Assembly: GCA_029891385.1 (NCBI GenBank)
Contig: CM057235.1
Coordinates: forward strand, 13,480,001-13,544,000
Direction: 5' to 3'
Length of the DNA: 64,000 bases
Source of the DNA: Erythroxylum novogranatense
Lineage: Eukaryota; Streptophyta; Magnoliopsida; Malpighiales; Erythroxylaceae
Translations under genes and position numbers: made by a program
Part shown: positions 1 through 13,689 of the stretch, piece by piece
Position numbering within the stretch: the stretch's first letter is position 1
Layout of the letters: each line of letters begins with the position of its first letter
Notes under the pieces: generated by a model
Seen by the model: only the letters and a program-made list of their open reading frames with translations
The model's database searches: none
Told to the model about the DNA's origin: nothing

Positions 1-1897
1 TAGGATATCCTAAAGAAACAATGGGATATCAATTATACCTTGTTGAGAAACAAAAGGTGTTTGTTTCGAAGCATGCTGTCTTTTTAGAGAAAGAGTTTCT
101 TTTACAAGAAGACAGTGGGAGCAAGATTGAACTTGAAGAAGTTCAAGATACTCGAATGCACACGATCAATCTGCTGAACTCAAAGCGTAACTCATACGAT
201 GAAGTAACATTCAACCTTCTACAACACACGAAGTTCATAGGTCACGTGGGATAAGCTCTGTTCCCGAGAGATATGGATTTCTCGTGAATGAACAGAATGA
301 CGTATTGCTCATAGAAGATGATGAGCCTACCACCTATGAAGAGGTTCTGAAGAGTTCAGAGTCTGAGAAATGGCTTCATGCCATGCAGGCTTAAATGGAT
401 TCCATGTATGAAAACCAAGTATGGACTTTGGTTGAGGCACCCGAAGGAATAAAACCCATAGGGTGCAAATGGGTTTTCAAAAAGAAAACCGACATAGATG
501 GTAATGTGATTACCTATAAAGCAAGGCTTGTGGCTAAAGGCTTTCGTCAAAGACAAGGAGTTGACTACGACGAGACCTTCAGCCCAGTAGCAATGCTTAA
601 ATCCATTAGAATACTCCTAGCCATTGCCACTCATTATGATTATGAGATATGACAAATGGCTGTGAAGACAACTTTCCTAAATGAAAATCTAGCTGAGGAT
701 GTGTATATGACACAACCTGAGGGCTTCACCTCCTATGATGGCGAAAAGGTATGCAAGCTTCAGAAATCCATCTATGGATTGAAACAAGCATCCAGGAGTT
801 GGAACATCCGTTTTGATGAGGTAATCAAAGAGTTTGGTTTCTCACAAAATCCGGATGAATACTGTGTGTATAAGAAGGTTAGTGGGACTGCAATCATATT
901 CCTTGTGCTGTATGTAGATGACATATTATTGCTAGGAAACGATGTCTCTATGCTACAATCAGTCAAAATTTGGTTGTCCAAACAATTTTCCATGAAAGAC
1001 CTTGGTGAAGCAACTTATATCCTTGGGATAAGAATCTATAGAGATAGATCAAAAAGGTTGCTTGGTCTTTCACAATCAACGTACATAGACAAGATGCTAA
1101 AGAGGTTTAGCATGGAGCAATCCAAGAGAGGGTACCTTCCCGTGACTCATGGATAACACTCTCGAAATCTATGTGTCCTAAGACACAAGATGAGAGGATG
1201 CGCATGAATATGATCCCGTATGCATCTGCGGTATGATCTATCATATACGTTGTGCTATGTACGAGACCCGATGTATCATATGCTCTAAGTGTTACGAGCA
1301 AATACTAATCGGATCCTGGTGAGGGTCACTGGGTGGCTGTCAAGAATATCCTCAAGTACTTGCGAAGGACTAAAGATGTGTTCTTGATATATAGGGATGG
1401 AGATCTCCAGTGAGTGGGTATACAGATGCCAGTTTTCAATCTGATAAGGATGATTCCAAATCCCAATCAGGTTATGTATTCACACTGAATGGTGGGGCAG
1501 TTAGTTGGAAGAGTTCCAAACAAGAGACGACTGTCGACTCAACAACCGAGGCAGAGTACATTGCCGCTTCAGAAGCAGTAAAGGAAGCAGTTTGGATCAA
1601 GAAGTTCATTACTGAACTTAGTGTGGTTCCCAGCGATGATGGGCCCATACTGATTGTATTGTGACAACAATGGGGCTATTGCTTGCAGCAAAAGAACCAA
1701 GGTCTCATCAACGATCCAAACACGCATACTCGCAGATATCACCGATCGGGGAGATCATAGGACGAGGTGATGTCCAGATCGAGAGAATTCCCACCGAGCA
1801 GAATATTGCTGATCCATTGACAAAGCCATTATCACAAAAGAGTTTTGATTCTCATGTACTCGCCTATGGTATTAGATATCAAGGCGATTGGCTTTAG
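1..1897 (+). pseudogene. copia-1 pol remnant: integrase tail, RT, RNase H
   Basis: This encodes the end of a Ty1/copia polyprotein that would copy element RNA into cDNA. Bases 21-254 give the integrase tail. Bases 395-1156 give RT, including VWTLVEAPEG, KWVFKKK, a YGLKQAS block and the YVDD catalytic motif at 911-922. Bases 1410-1897 give RNase H with [11 protein letters not shown], the TEAEY motif and the closing ADPLTKPL. Breaks: a TAA at 392-394 and a TGA at 650-652 where copia RTs have Trp, frame loss after 1156 in the RT-RNase H linker, and a further shift near 1661. No functional protein can be made. Confidence 0.92.
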
Positions 1898-1900
1898 GTC

Positions 1901-1911
1901 AAGTGGGAGAT
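1901..1911 (+). other. copia-1 polypurine tract
   Basis: AAGTGGGAGAT sits directly before the TG that opens the LTR, where the plus-strand primer of a Ty1/copia element is expected. Copia-3 has a similar AAGGGGGAGAT. Confidence 0.8.
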
Positions 1912-3182
1912 TGTTAGAGTAGTGCCCTGAAGGCAATCACCTTTAGCGCATTTTGTACAAATTTGTGTACAATCTTTATGAATAAATAAAGAAAGGCATA
2001 TTTCATTACGTTGCTGTTCATTATTAATGAACTGATATTGATCAATAAGCAAATTAATGAAGTCCATGATATATGACATAGCATGAAGGAAATTGTGATG
2101 TGATCATACTACTGAGATTCCTATCATGTACAATTATGTCAGTATCTAAATTATCCCTAGTCATGGGATTACTGAGACTGGACATCGGTAATCCGGAAAG
2201 ACTAGCACATCTCAAGCTCCTTGATTTGATCAAGCAGTGGATCTCAGAAGCTGTAAATATGAGATATTTAGGGTTGAGATGTGGATGCTTATTAGAGGTA
2301 GTAAGTACATTGGATGACCTGCTATGAGATCATCACATGGATGTCCTATTCTAATGTCAGTGATAATCTCATCATAGCAATGGTACAAGTATCCTTAGAC
2401 TTGAGGTGCTCAAGAATATCTTGGATACTGATTCTGTGCTTTGACTCCATTCCTTGTTGCCTTACAGAGGTCGCTCATAGGGTGGTGCTTGGGTACAACT
2501 TGAGGTATTCGAAGGTAATTGAGTAGCCAATAAAGGATTCACCACTTCTGTGATAGTAGAAGATGATACCCATGGCCTCTTGTCAGGGTCATTACTTAGA
2601 AATCTCTGGCCGGAGTATATATGTCATGAAGAGTGTCTTCAGTGACATATAAAGTAATGAGTCTCAAGACAAGAACTGATATCACTTAGACTAGATTTGA
2701 CGTAATCAGTCTAGTAAATAGTTGACACATTGCCCATACTCATAACCAAGTGGGGTATAGCATGGTGAAAGGACGAATTACACGACAATTGTCTATGGAA
2801 AGGTTCGTAATATGGTTTATGATGAATATAGCTTCATTCGTCAAACCAATTACTTTCCGGTCAATTGGGGGTCATGATGTGTTGCTAGATACCGCTCATG
2901 ACTTGCTCAGATTAAGTGTTAATCTAAGTGGTCAACATAACCGGGAACCTAATGGGTCACACGCATAAGAGTGTCTCGGAGAATTCATAAAATAGTTTTA
3001 GATAAAGATCCAATATATAGAGAGCAATAGAATTAAATGGATCCCGATGAGATCGAGATATGTCCCGATGAGATCGCGACATCGATATTGCTGAAAAGGG
3101 TTTCCGGTGGTTTTTCTATACCGGGACCCGGTAGGCCGATAGGACCGACCCCGGTGTGACTGGACCACTTTAGCAGTTATAT

Positions 3183-3249
3183 ACATATATATATATATAT
3201 ATGATTAATTAATTAAAGAATTAATTAATATATATATATATATATATGT
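3183..3249. repeat. AT-rich inverted repeat in the copia-1 LTR
   Basis: A TATATATA run plus TGATTAATTAATTAA faces GAATTAATTAATATATATA with almost no spacer, so a long hairpin is possible. It lies just upstream of the LTR core promoter. Confidence 0.75.
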
Positions 3250-3369
3250 TGCAACGTGGGTAAATGTAGAGAGGAGAAGAAGCTTCCTTTCATATGCTTA
3301 GTCATTAAGTGAATTAAATGACTAGAAGACAAAATGGAAAGGATGAAGGGTGATGGTCGTTGGTTTTGT

Positions 3370-3377
3370 ATAAAAGG
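3370..3377 (+). promoter_or_regulatory. TATA box of the copia-1 LTR
   Basis: TATAAAAG lies about 410 bp before the LTR end, the usual arrangement for a plant LTR promoter driving R-U5. Confidence 0.55.
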
Positions 3378-5040
3378 GAAATGAAAGAGTTTCTTTCTCT
3401 TGAGGCTTATGATCATCGTTGGCTTACAAAAGAAAGAAGAGAAATTGTTCTCTCATCTCTCACCAACGAACTCTCCATCATCTTCATCTTCTTCAAGCTC
3501 TCCTTCATCCTCTCTAAGCTTCTTCAAGCTTCCTCTCAAGCTCTCCAAGGACAAAGGTAGGAGCTAGCACTCTTTACTTTGTTCTAGCTATTCCCGGGTC
3601 AAAGGGTTTGTCTCGGTTAGCTTCTCCGATCTTTGCGTGGATACCGTTGGAGACGGTCTCCTTTGGCCATTATGGTTTGAGTCTGTTGTATAGACACATG
3701 GATCCTGGCTTTCGGGAAGGTCCCGGAATAAAAATTTTTGTTTTCCGCACTGTGGGCATGTGATGCTCACACCGGAATTTTCCTACAGGATTTGGGTCTT
3801 TTGGTTATAGTTAATAGCTATATATATATGTATATATTGACAGTAGAGCGGGGCAAAAATGTGGTCTAAAACTTCTATGATTAAATTGTATTGATCTAGG
3901 CATATTTTGACAAAATTGTACAACAGAGTAAACATTCTCGATGATTCACTAATGTAATAAAACACAATCATTACATAATCACACATTTTATACAGTCAAA
4001 TAGTTCATATCAATTTATTGTTACATTTTAACTTTGGAAATCATTCAGAGAAGCTAAGTCAAGTAAGTTTTATGCATGTTTTAATGTTTGAAATGGATGT
4101 ATGCGTGATTGGTGTATATTTTCATGCTTGTGGATTGATGCATGCGTAAATGGTATTGATGCATGTGTGGGTGGTGAAAGAAGAATGAAATTCAGTGATA
4201 TGATTAACAAGATGAAGGGTTATAGTCATTGTAATATGATATGTGCAGTATTTTACTTAACATACATCTGTATTTAGGGCATAACTTGATTTCTGAATTA
4301 GAGAAAGAAAGTTCGAGAGAGAAATGAAGACAAGTACAGTAACTTCTCTTTCAAGGTTATTAAAACTCAACTTCAAAGCTTGGAAACATTTGTCCATTCC
4401 TTAACCACTTATCCACTTCCCTTTATTACAACTTATTTAAGTATGATTTATTCTTAAGTTTATGAAATAAAATTGATGAATTATTGTCAATTGCATGAAC
4501 ATGGCATTTCTTGAACACTGTGTTAATGGGATGAAAAATTTGAACATAGTGTTATTTAGTCGTTGATGGATTATTAGTGATTAGGTGATGTAGAAATGAA
4601 TTTTTGAAGTTTGAAATAACAATAAAATGGTGTATAGGATGAGTGCAAAAAAATTAAAGTATAAAAGGTGAGATGCTCTGTTTTCTATTCACTGGGCATG
4701 TATATATTTATGTGTGTACGTGAGTAGGTGAGCTCCTTAGAGATGATCAAGAAAATGATTTTTGAGTTGAAGAGTAGTTGTAAAATGAAGGTCTAAGATG
4801 GGAATGAGTGTATGAATGAAAGTTTACAAGAAAATAGTGAATGTGAATAAAAGTTGAAAATGCAGTGAAAGGTGTATGGCTGTAACATCCCATTACTTAC
4901 ATGAAGGTTAAAATAGTAAATACGAGGGATTAAAGATATGCTTAGAAATGCTTCTTCATGCTCATGCATAATATGCCATACACATATACATGAATAGTAA
5001 ATTTTTTCTGCACATGAAAATAAATATACATGCATTCATA

Positions 5041-6790
5041 AATAATTCCGCGTATAATTGTTTATAAATGTGATTGTTATTAAGAATTTTGGTTTGCATA
5101 TGTTGAAAATTGATTTGGAAAGTGAAATGGTTGATTTAAACCATTTTTTAATTAAAAGACCCTCCCCTTTTGCTATCTTCCACGATGCACTTTTAAATTA
5201 AAAGACCAAGTGAGTGTTTATTCTTGCATGAAATGGTGTTAGGGTGAGTGCAGAAAATTATGATGAATGGGTACATGTTTGATGCTTTGTTTTTGGGTTA
5301 ATGATCAAATATAGATCATGAATTGTTTGTGATTGATATATTGAATGAATTGGGTAGATATTGATGAGGAAATAAAATGGAAGGGATAATTTAAGTATAA
5401 GATGAGTTAGATGTAAAATATTGAAAGTTTGAAAATTTGGAAAAATTTTAGGAGCAACATGATCTCTAAGTATGCTTCAGTTTATTAGCAATAACTTCTT
5501 CTATATTTGTTCAATTGATATGATTTTTAGTTTAGATTAAACTAGAGACATATGACTACCTTTCTTATGAAGACATTGAGTTTAAATTTTATTTTTAAGA
5601 GTCTCAAATTTTGATGTGAAAATGAGAACTGGGTGCAGCAAAAGTTGTGGATGAATGTTTATGTTGTATTATGTTTTGAGTGTACAGGAATGTGTTATAT
5701 TTTGGGTGTTTATGAGCAAGTGAGGAATAACAAATGTGCATAGATGATGTTGAGTCAAAATTTGGTATCTTTGAAGAAGTTATCTATTGGGATGATGAAT
5801 TAAATGAGTTGAGAATTGGGAATGAATAGTAACAATGTTGAGTTTTTGATCTGAAACTTCTGTGAATTTACTATATTGATTTAGGCAGATTTTGGCAAAA
5901 TTGTCTTCATGAAAGTTTTATATCTTTCTTTTAGCTTTCCATTGATATAAAGTATAAATTTTTTTAATATTGTAGTTGAGAGATATGATATTTAGAATTC
6001 TGTCATATTACATGGGATGGGCATTCGGGACAGCTGCATTGCTTTTAAATGTTAGCCCTTATAGAGGCAGAAAATGATTTTAAGTTCTTCATTAAAGATG
6101 TAGATATTTCTTTTATATTTCCATTGATATCAAATTTGCAAAATTTGAAGTTTTAGATCAAAAGTTATGGAGTTTAGAAGTTAGGATGTCTGAAACAAGA
6201 AGAAGTGGAAAAGCACCGTCATGCAAAAGACTTTTAAGACCTTAGGAGAAACGCACCATCGTGCAAAAGCGTGAGGGTGACTTTGGGGTCCATCCAAAAG
6301 TCACAGTCTTACAAAAGCACGACAATGATTTTTGGGGTTGATAGCGAAGGTCGTTATGGTGCAATTACACGACAACGACTTGAAAGTTTTAAGAGGCTGA
6401 TGAACATCCAATTTTCTGACCTCAAAATGACTTGATTTTTGAATCATTGGATTCCTAACACATTCCTATATCTCTAAAAAAACATTCATAGCTTTTGGAC
6501 TTAATTTGAAAAAGATTGATCGAATTAAAGTAAGGGTTTCTGTTTGAAGAGTATGAGTTTTATATTTTCACTAAACATGCTTCAGTATTTTGAGGATATC
6601 TTGATCTGTAGAGCTCTGAATGAGATGATTTTTATCTATAAATAAACTAGAGACATAGAAAAACAAATTATCTGAAGGATTAAAATTTTAATTCAGACTC
6701 TAAGACTTTCAATTTTTGGGTGGAAGTTGAGTATAGTGTACATTTTTAGTTTAGTAACAGCCCGAAAATGTTTGGGCTATAACTTTTAGA
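5041..6790 (+). repeat. LTR relic, direct repeat copy A
   Basis: This starts AATAATTCC.CGTATAATTG and matches copy B at 6985-8960 over long stretches, including GATCAAATATAGAT and AGCAACATGATCTCT. Indels and many substitutions show an old duplication or two insertions of one LTR family. Confidence 0.7.
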
Positions 6791-6984
6791 TTTTTGAACC
6801 AAATTGAACGATTTTAGTGTCATTAGGAAGTTAAAACAAGGGGGAACAAATGTTCTGAAGATGTCAAATTAAAATTCCTATTTGAAGTTTTCCAAAATAT
6901 GTTTTGAAGTTATAAGAAATGAGGTTGCCCACACGTTTTATGACCCCGAATGTTGGGTTCCGAAAACGGGGGCCAACATTGTTT

Positions 6985-8960
6985 GAATAATTCCAGGTAT
7001 AATTGTTTATAAATGTGATTGTTATTGAGAATTTTGGTTTGTATGTGATGAAAATTGATTTGGAAAGTGAAATGGTTGATTTAGAAATTTTGGAGAATTT
7101 TAGGAAAATTTATGAACTTTGGAGAAATTTTTTGACTAGGAAAAATGTCAAATGGCAAGACAAATGACAAATGGTAGTAGAATTTATTGTCAAAAGGCAA
7201 TGGAAATTTTTATAAATGACTTTAGGAATTTTAACAAGTTCCATTGAAAATTTGGGAGAAACTGGAGTAGAAATTGAAATTTGATTGGAAAGAAACCAAC
7301 CTAATGACTTAGAAATGGGACTTGTGGCAAGTGACAAGTGTCACTTGCCTAACCATGTCTTAAACCATTTTTTTAATTAAAAGACCCTCCCTTTTTGTTG
7401 TTTTCCATGATGCACCTTTTAAATTAAAAGACCAAGTGAGTGTTTATTCTTGCATGAAATGATGTTAGGATAAGTGTAGAAAATTATGATGAATGGTTAC
7501 ATGTTTGATGTTTTGTTTTTGGGTTAATGATCAAATATAGATAATAAATTGTTTGTGATTGATATATTGAGTTAATTGGGTAGATATTGATGAGGAAATT
7601 AAATGGAAGGGATAATTTAGGTATAAGATGAGCTAGATGTAAAATATCTGGAAAAATTTTAGCAGCAACATGATCTCTGAGTATGCTTCAGTTTATTAGC
7701 CATAACTTCTTCTATAGTTGCTCAATTGATATGATTTTTAGTTTAGATTAAAGTAGAGACATATGGCTACCTTTATTATAAGATATTGAGTTTAAATTTT
7801 GTTTTTAAGAGTCTCAAATTTTGATGTTAATATGAGAATTGAGTGTAGCAAAAGTTGTGGATGAATGTTTGTGTTGTATTATGTTTTAAGTGTATGAGAA
7901 TGTGTTATATTTTGGGTGTTTATGAGCAAGTGAGGAATAACAAATGTGCATAGATGATGTTGAGTCAAAATTTGGTATCTTTGAAGAAGTTATCTATTGA
8001 GATGATGAATTAAATGAGTTGAGAATTGGGAATGAATAGTAACAGTGTTGAGTTTTTGATATGAAACTTACGTGAATTTACTGTATTGATTTTGGCAGAT
8101 TTTGACAAAATTGTCTTCATTAAAGTTGTAGATCTTTCTTTTATCTTTCCATTGATATAAAGTATGAAATTTTTGGATATTGGAGTTGAGAGATATGATG
8201 TTTAGAAGTATATGATATTACATGGGATGGGCATTCAGGACAGCTGCATTGATTTGAAATTTTAACCCTTATAGAGGTAAAATTTGTTTTTGAAGTCTCA
8301 TAGAAGTTGTAGGTCTAGAAGTCTTCTTCAAAATAGTTTTTGAAGCATCTAAATCCGATATTTGTAACAAAAGTTATGCCTATTTTACTAAACAAAAGAG
8401 GGCGAAAATCGTGTCGCGATCGCGAATCCGTCAAAGGGCCGCACAACAGATTCACAATCGCGACCCGTCGCGGTCGCGAATCCGCCGAAAACGCACGTTG
8501 TCTCCTCCTAGCCTGAACATTTTTTACTATTTCAACCATAACTTTTTCGTCGACCTCCAAAGATCTGATTTTTGAAGCATTGGATTTCTAACACATTCCT
8601 CTATCTCTCCACAAAAATTTATAGCTTTTGGTTTTGATTTTAAAAAGATTAATTGAATCAAAATGAGGGTAACGGAGGGAAGAGTATGATTTAGATATTT
8701 TCAATAAATATGCTTAAGTATGTTGGTGATTTATTGACCTTTATGATTCCAAATAAGATATATTTTAATTTTGAGTAAACTAGAGATATATGCCTACAAA
8801 TTGTCCAAGAAGTCGAATTTCAATTCTTTCTCTAAGATATTGAATTTCTCGATGGAAGTTATACATAGTACACTATTTTTGAATTTGGATATCCCGATAA
8901 TGTTTGAGGTATATCTTCCGAATTACTGAACCAAATTGAGTGATTTTGGTGTCAATGGAA
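6985..8960 (+). repeat. LTR relic, direct repeat copy B
   Basis: This is the partner of copy A. It lacks the TGTAACATCCC start that lies about 160 bp before copy A. It holds a short GC-rich island (about 8400-8510, full of TCGCG and GTCGCGG words) in otherwise AT-rich DNA. Copy A has a different insert at about 6215-6390. Confidence 0.7.
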
Positions 8961-9965
8961 AGATCAGACATAGAGGAATGTTTTTCTAGAAGAGAGTATG
9001 ACCAAGTTACATCAGTTTTGCTTTCTAATTTAATGCGAACAATAGACTTGAAAGGGGTATCTTGGAAAATTTTGAATGTGATTCAATGAATTATAAATTG
9101 TGATTTAATGATTTTATTGAGGTATAAACCTAAGTATAAATGATACTTAGATGAGTTTTGATATGAGATTGATTTTGTGATGAACTTGATGGATAAATAC
9201 CCAATATTATCATGAACATGCATTTTACACAATTCATTTCATACATGTGCATTATTAAACAATTATAATTGTGCATATTATGATATATGTGTATATTGTT
9301 TAATATAAAGAATCGAATTGAGCACCATCCTCAAGACGTTGTCGGGACTTCGAGGCAATAGTTTCAGGAGCAACTTGTGAGTAACCAATTTAATTGGTTA
9401 TAAAATTCGGAATTAAAATATCAAGAAATTGTAAATTTGTTATTAAACTATAAATATTGTAAATTAGTAATTTGAAAAAAGTAGTAATAAAATTATAGAA
9501 ATTTAAAAGACATGCCTCCATTATACATCTTCGATTTGTCCACTAGATAAGCTACTATTGTTATAGTCCTAATGTTATTATCCTTTTATAACAAATACAT
9601 TACACTTTACATTTCCTAATTCTAACTTATATATTATAAATATTTCTATCCTAATTCCTTTCTTAATATACATTTAAAATTTTAATATTTATAATTTGAT
9701 CATAAATTTCTAAATTATGCAATTTACATTTATACATTAAATAATATCACGTGTTAGGATTTTTTTTCATTATCTTAATTAACTGAAATATTTAATTGAT
9801 TATAACAAAATTTAAATACAATTTGTGCATGGTGTAAACTTCGATTTCTTCATTTCGACCCATGAGATTCTCAAATCATTTGTTTGTGCATTTCATCTTT
9901 AAATTGTCAAGTAAGATACATAATTGAATTTTATGTTTTGATGTTTAAATGTACAGGATTTGTTT

Positions 9966-10712
9966 ATGTGATAACACCCTTACTATGAGTTTTGAGCTAT
10001 AATCGTTGACGATTGAATTGGTTGAGTAAAATGAGGATATATATATATATATTGTGTGGCTTTTTACTAATAGTTACAAATATATTAGCCGTTGAGGTTT
10101 ATATCTCAACTCATTATTTTCTTTTTAGGAACATAATAAAAAGATAGTTGATTCTTGCAAAGGATAGAATAAAAAGTTAGTTTTAAAACTTTTGGCACCA
10201 CCCGTTTGGTTGAGCTTTTGAATGGTGAAAAAGTACTTTTTTTACTGCAAAAGTTATTTTTTAAAAAAATGAGTGTTTGGTCATAAAATCTAAAAGCAAT
10301 TCTTTAATAGAAATGGCTTTTTTAGAAGCTAAAATACAGTTTTTTAAGAAGTTCAATTTTGGAACTTTTCAGAAAAGCCCTCATTTTAGCTTTTTCGGGT
10401 AGACTATTTTCCATCACTTATAGTTGTTGTCTTCAGTAGCTAAAAGACGAATGTAACATAATGCAATCGAATGTAAACCTAGAGATAAGATGTTTGGTTG
10501 TGATATACATAATAGAAAAAATTGTATCCGCTCTCGAGGATGTAATGTGTTTGAATTCTGATGGACGAATCGAAAAATTGTTTTAATGACAAAATTCCCC
10601 CTGATACTTAAGATAATTAACAATGTGTTATGAATTGATAAGTTTATTACGAATGAGAAGCTTTTGTTAAAAAGTGAACAAATAATAATAATAACATTTT
10701 CAAACTAAGATT
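9966..10712. other. intergenic AT-rich DNA with a possible MITE relic
   Basis: No gene is seen. Bases 10195-10405 begin CACCCGTTTGGTTGAGCTTTT and end AGCTTTTTCGGGTAG, with much AAAAGT/TTTTAGAAGC in between. This resembles the plant MITE-like repeats that carry a GTTTGG...AAGC motif. The terminal match is imperfect, so the call is weak. Confidence 0.3.
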
Positions 10713-10713
10713 A

Positions 10714-10747
<34 letters not shown>

Positions 10748-10757
10748 TTTATTACTG

Positions 10758-10813
<56 letters not shown>

Positions 10814-10894
10814 AACAACAAAATTAATTTGAATTAATAAATAAGGCAACGTGTATAATCATAATTATACATATTAATAATAATTACAAATAAT

Positions 10895-10931
<37 letters not shown>
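10713..10931. repeat. (AAT)n microsatellites
   Basis: There are three uninterrupted AAT/ATA trinucleotide runs: about 10713-10745, 10757-10810 and 10894-10931. They are separated by short non-repeat DNA that carries scattered AAT units. Confidence 0.95.
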
Positions 10932-11289
10932 GAAAACTAATACGTACAATACAAATCTATATTATAACGATTGCATGTTACGTGCTAAAAAAAGTACTTC
11001 CAATTTTATGTTGTTTTTAAATGCTAAACATTGGTTTTTTAATCTCGCATTAATTTACTAAGATGGTGAGTAGATAAAATAATAATCAATGCGACACTTT
11101 ATCATAATTGTTAATTAACACTTAACAAGAGACTTGAATTATTGATCAAAACGGGAATAAGATTCACATGGGCAGAGCCTTGAAGCACATGGACTTGGTT
11201 GACCTTAGAATATCAAACACAGTTGTTAACTGTACAAACAACATAGCAAACACAATGGAATCCATGATTTCCCTATATTTATTTCAAGC
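10932..11289. other. intergenic, nothing recognised
   Basis: AT-rich sequence with no ORF, repeat or RNA that I can name. Confidence 0.5.
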
Positions 11290-11870
11290 TTAAAAAAGGG
11301 ATCAATTGCACAAAGGCTTCTAGTTTGGGATCATCAAATACAAGATCTTGCAAAACTTTGATTCCCTCAGCTTTGCAAGATCATCAAATACAATTGCACA
11401 AAGGCTTCTAGCTTCAGTGCTTGTGTTATGAGAAGATTCCAATTTATGTTTCTCCTGGACATTAATTCCCTCAGCTTATGTTTTCACATCAGATGCCACT
11501 TCCACATGAGTTTGATTTCCGTCTTCTGTTAAGCCAAAAGCTTGCTGGTGGGGAACATCAATTTGGACTTCAACATGAGGCGAATCTTTAGGACTTTTAT
11601 CATCCTTCTTGGTATCAACTTGAGGAAGATCTCAAGTTTTACCTTCAGAACCAGTTTTACCTGGAACATTTATTCCACTGATCAGGTAAAAGAAGATGCC
11701 CATGAAGAAGAGCTGAATTAAATATATTTCCACCATCAAAAGCCGACAGATAATATTGTAACCACGATGGAGGAAATTTTCATTAAATATTGAAAATCCC
11801 CATTCCATCTTCAATTTGCATATTTACACGGGGTGGGAAATATTTTTCATAGTCTATAACAGCCCAACTC
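11290..11870 (-). pseudogene. unidentified decayed reading frame
   Basis: On the minus strand from about 11814 a frame reads through a hydrophobic stretch (about 25 residues rich in L, I, F). After a stop it continues as a hydrophilic tail with protein-like composition (DTKKDDKSPKDSPHVEVQ, then TEARSLCAIVFDDLAKL), broken by two stops. The same segment carries direct repeats: CAATTGCACAAAGGCTTCTA at about 11304 and 11392, and GATCATCAAATACA twice. It looks like the 3' end of a broken gene with a membrane segment and a charged tail. I do not recognise the family. Confidence 0.3.
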
Positions 11871-13689
11871 ACTGATAAGTTTTGAACAACAGGAATCCTC
11901 TGAAAGATACCTCATAGACCACTCAAACCACATGATAAATGTTCATTTCATAAGAATTAAAGTACAATTCAACTGCATAAATCAATTCCAATCACTGTGA
12001 ATAACACCCAATGCTCCTAACTTCTAGTTTTAAGAAAGATTAACAAAAGAAACTCAAAATTTAATCTTCAACAGCCATATTTTTTGAAAAACTAACACAC
12101 CCAGAATCAAAGCAAAAGTTTCCAATCTTTCAGTCCATTAGCATGCGAGTTCCCCTGCAATAAACTACTCCAGTTAAAACCTAAAAACTTTGTGAAAATT
12201 TTGTGTTACCACTAGATATGGAATTGAGATAGTAGATTGCACTAAGCCTCAATAGACTAAAGTCATTAAGATGTTGAGACATGTTGTCCTTCCCCAGTGA
12301 AGGTGACCTCATGTGCACAAGATAAAAAGCTGGAAGAAATACATTGGCTAGTGTAGTGCTGGCTCAGAGCAAATTAATTGAAATGATGGTTTCCCACAAT
12401 TTTTACAGATATGCTGAGAAATTTCCTCCTACCTTAAAACTTTAAAATGATCAAGTGGCCAAATCCACGACGTTCTTGCCCTCTTATGGAGCCTCTAAAG
12501 CAGATTATGGCAACAAAGAACTAAAACATCCACCGAAAAAAGAAAAAAACTTATGTTCCTATTGGAAAGCTGACAGCGCAGACATTCTCCTTTAAATACA
12601 TAGCAGCTTCACACATTAATCTGAATCTCTCATATAATTCACACATGTTGAACATCAAAGAGAATATGTTCAGAAACTCAAACCAAATATAAAGAGAAAA
12701 TGAAATCCCCATGTCACTCACACAACTACTTGCAATTGTTTACCTCGGTTACTCAAACTCGAAGTGTACATGCAAAAGTTTATATTTGTTCTGCTTTTGA
12801 ACTTCCAACTATGCCCGTCACAAAATCCTGTGGAGCTTAAGTCATCATCTTATCCAATCGAAAAGAAACAACACAGTTTGCAGTCACTAACGGGAAACTG
12901 CAACAAACCAACACCCAATTCTACTCCAACGGTCAACAAGATAAACCCTTTACAAGACAACCAATTGCAACCCAATGAAAAGCAAAATTACCACAACCCA
13001 AGTTGAAGAGTTGCCTGATTAAAGGTCACACCATAATTGCTAGCAAGAACTGAAATTTTCCCTCGCTGTGCAGCTATCATTTCCATGAGCATATAACAGA
13101 ACCAGACAGAATACAGAACATAGAGCGCAGGCACTCCATATAAGAAGAAAAAACCCACAAAGGAAAACAAAAAACGATATTGATTGGCTTCCATTAACGC
13201 ACACCCAAAAACTAGAAAAGTACAGTAATCATAAGAGGAAAAGGTAATGCTTTGGGGCTCAAGTAAGTTACCTGAAGGAGAAAGGTCATGGAACAAAGGT
13301 AACCATTTCAGAGAGATGAGAAAGGAAGCTACAAATGGCGATCAAGAGGAAAACGGTGGGTTGACACCAAGACTCACCGTGCGACAGAGAAGACTACACC
13401 GACCACAACCGTGCTACAGCGGAGAGAAGGGCTTGGGAGAGAGCGACGTGAGGGGTAAGCTGGACCGTATTCTCCTCTTGCATACGGGGACGAGAGACAG
13501 GCAACATTGTCTTTCATTTAAAAGGTGGACAGGATTTCTTTGTCTCTGTTTATCAGAGACAGAGGACAAAACCTTGGAAACGAAAACCAAACAATAATGA
13601 TGGACATGATTTATTTGTTTTGATATCTGCCCGTATACGGGGACAGTAACCATACGGGGGTTATGTTTATAACGTTTCTCGATCTGTTG
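11871..13689. other. intergenic, no supported gene
   Basis: Both strands were examined. The longest open frames (102 and 116 codons near 12988-13597) overlap each other on opposite strands and match no family I know. The minus strand at 13290-13450 is rich in TCTCTC and could be an old 5'UTR or promoter. Confidence 0.45.

Larger units (their letters stand above)
1..3787 (+). mobile_element. copia-1: 3' part of a Ty1/copia retrotransposon
   Basis: The window opens inside the integrase C-terminal region of a plus-strand Ty1/copia polyprotein. Reverse transcriptase, RNase H, a purine-rich tract and a full 3' LTR follow in canonical copia order. The 5' LTR, gag, protease and integrase core lie off the left edge. 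The coding part is dead from several stops and frame changes. The target duplication would begin with GGATT at 3788 but cannot be checked because the 5' end is missing. It is related to copia-2 in this window but clearly diverged: both integrase tails carry a KVFV...FLE(K/R)EFL block. Confidence 0.9.
1912..3787 (+). repeat. copia-1 3' LTR (1876 bp)
   Basis: The LTR opens TGTTAGAGTAGTGCCC right after the polypurine tract and closes TTCCTACA, giving TG...CA ends. It is long for copia. Near 3181-3250 it has a strong AT-rich inverted repeat, and about 120 bp later a TATA box (TATAAAAG at 3370-3377), so transcription would start near 3400 and U5 would end at 3787. Short ORFs within it are not genes. 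Confidence 0.85.
3788..9965 (+). repeat. diverged LTR relics, related to the solo LTR at 33602-36817
   Basis: There is no gene here. Several stretches match the reverse complement of the solo LTR at 33602-36817. Examples are 4040-4300 (the GGTGTATATTTT / ATGCATGTGTGGGTGGTGAAAGAAG stretch), a TGTAACATCCC LTR-like start at 4881, and 9308-9400 (GTTGTCGGGACTTCGAGGCA followed by TTGTGAGTAACC). Part of the LTR is present twice in direct orientation (separate entries). A piece near 9516-9580 resembles the solo LTR in the opposite orientation, so the stretch is a rearranged nest. Boundaries are approximate; the alignment was by eye. Confidence 0.65.

Noticed and set aside
12988..13597. Overlapping ORFs of 102 (minus) and 116 (plus) codons
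   Set aside because: They overlap on opposite strands, match no family I know, and show no splice or promoter context.
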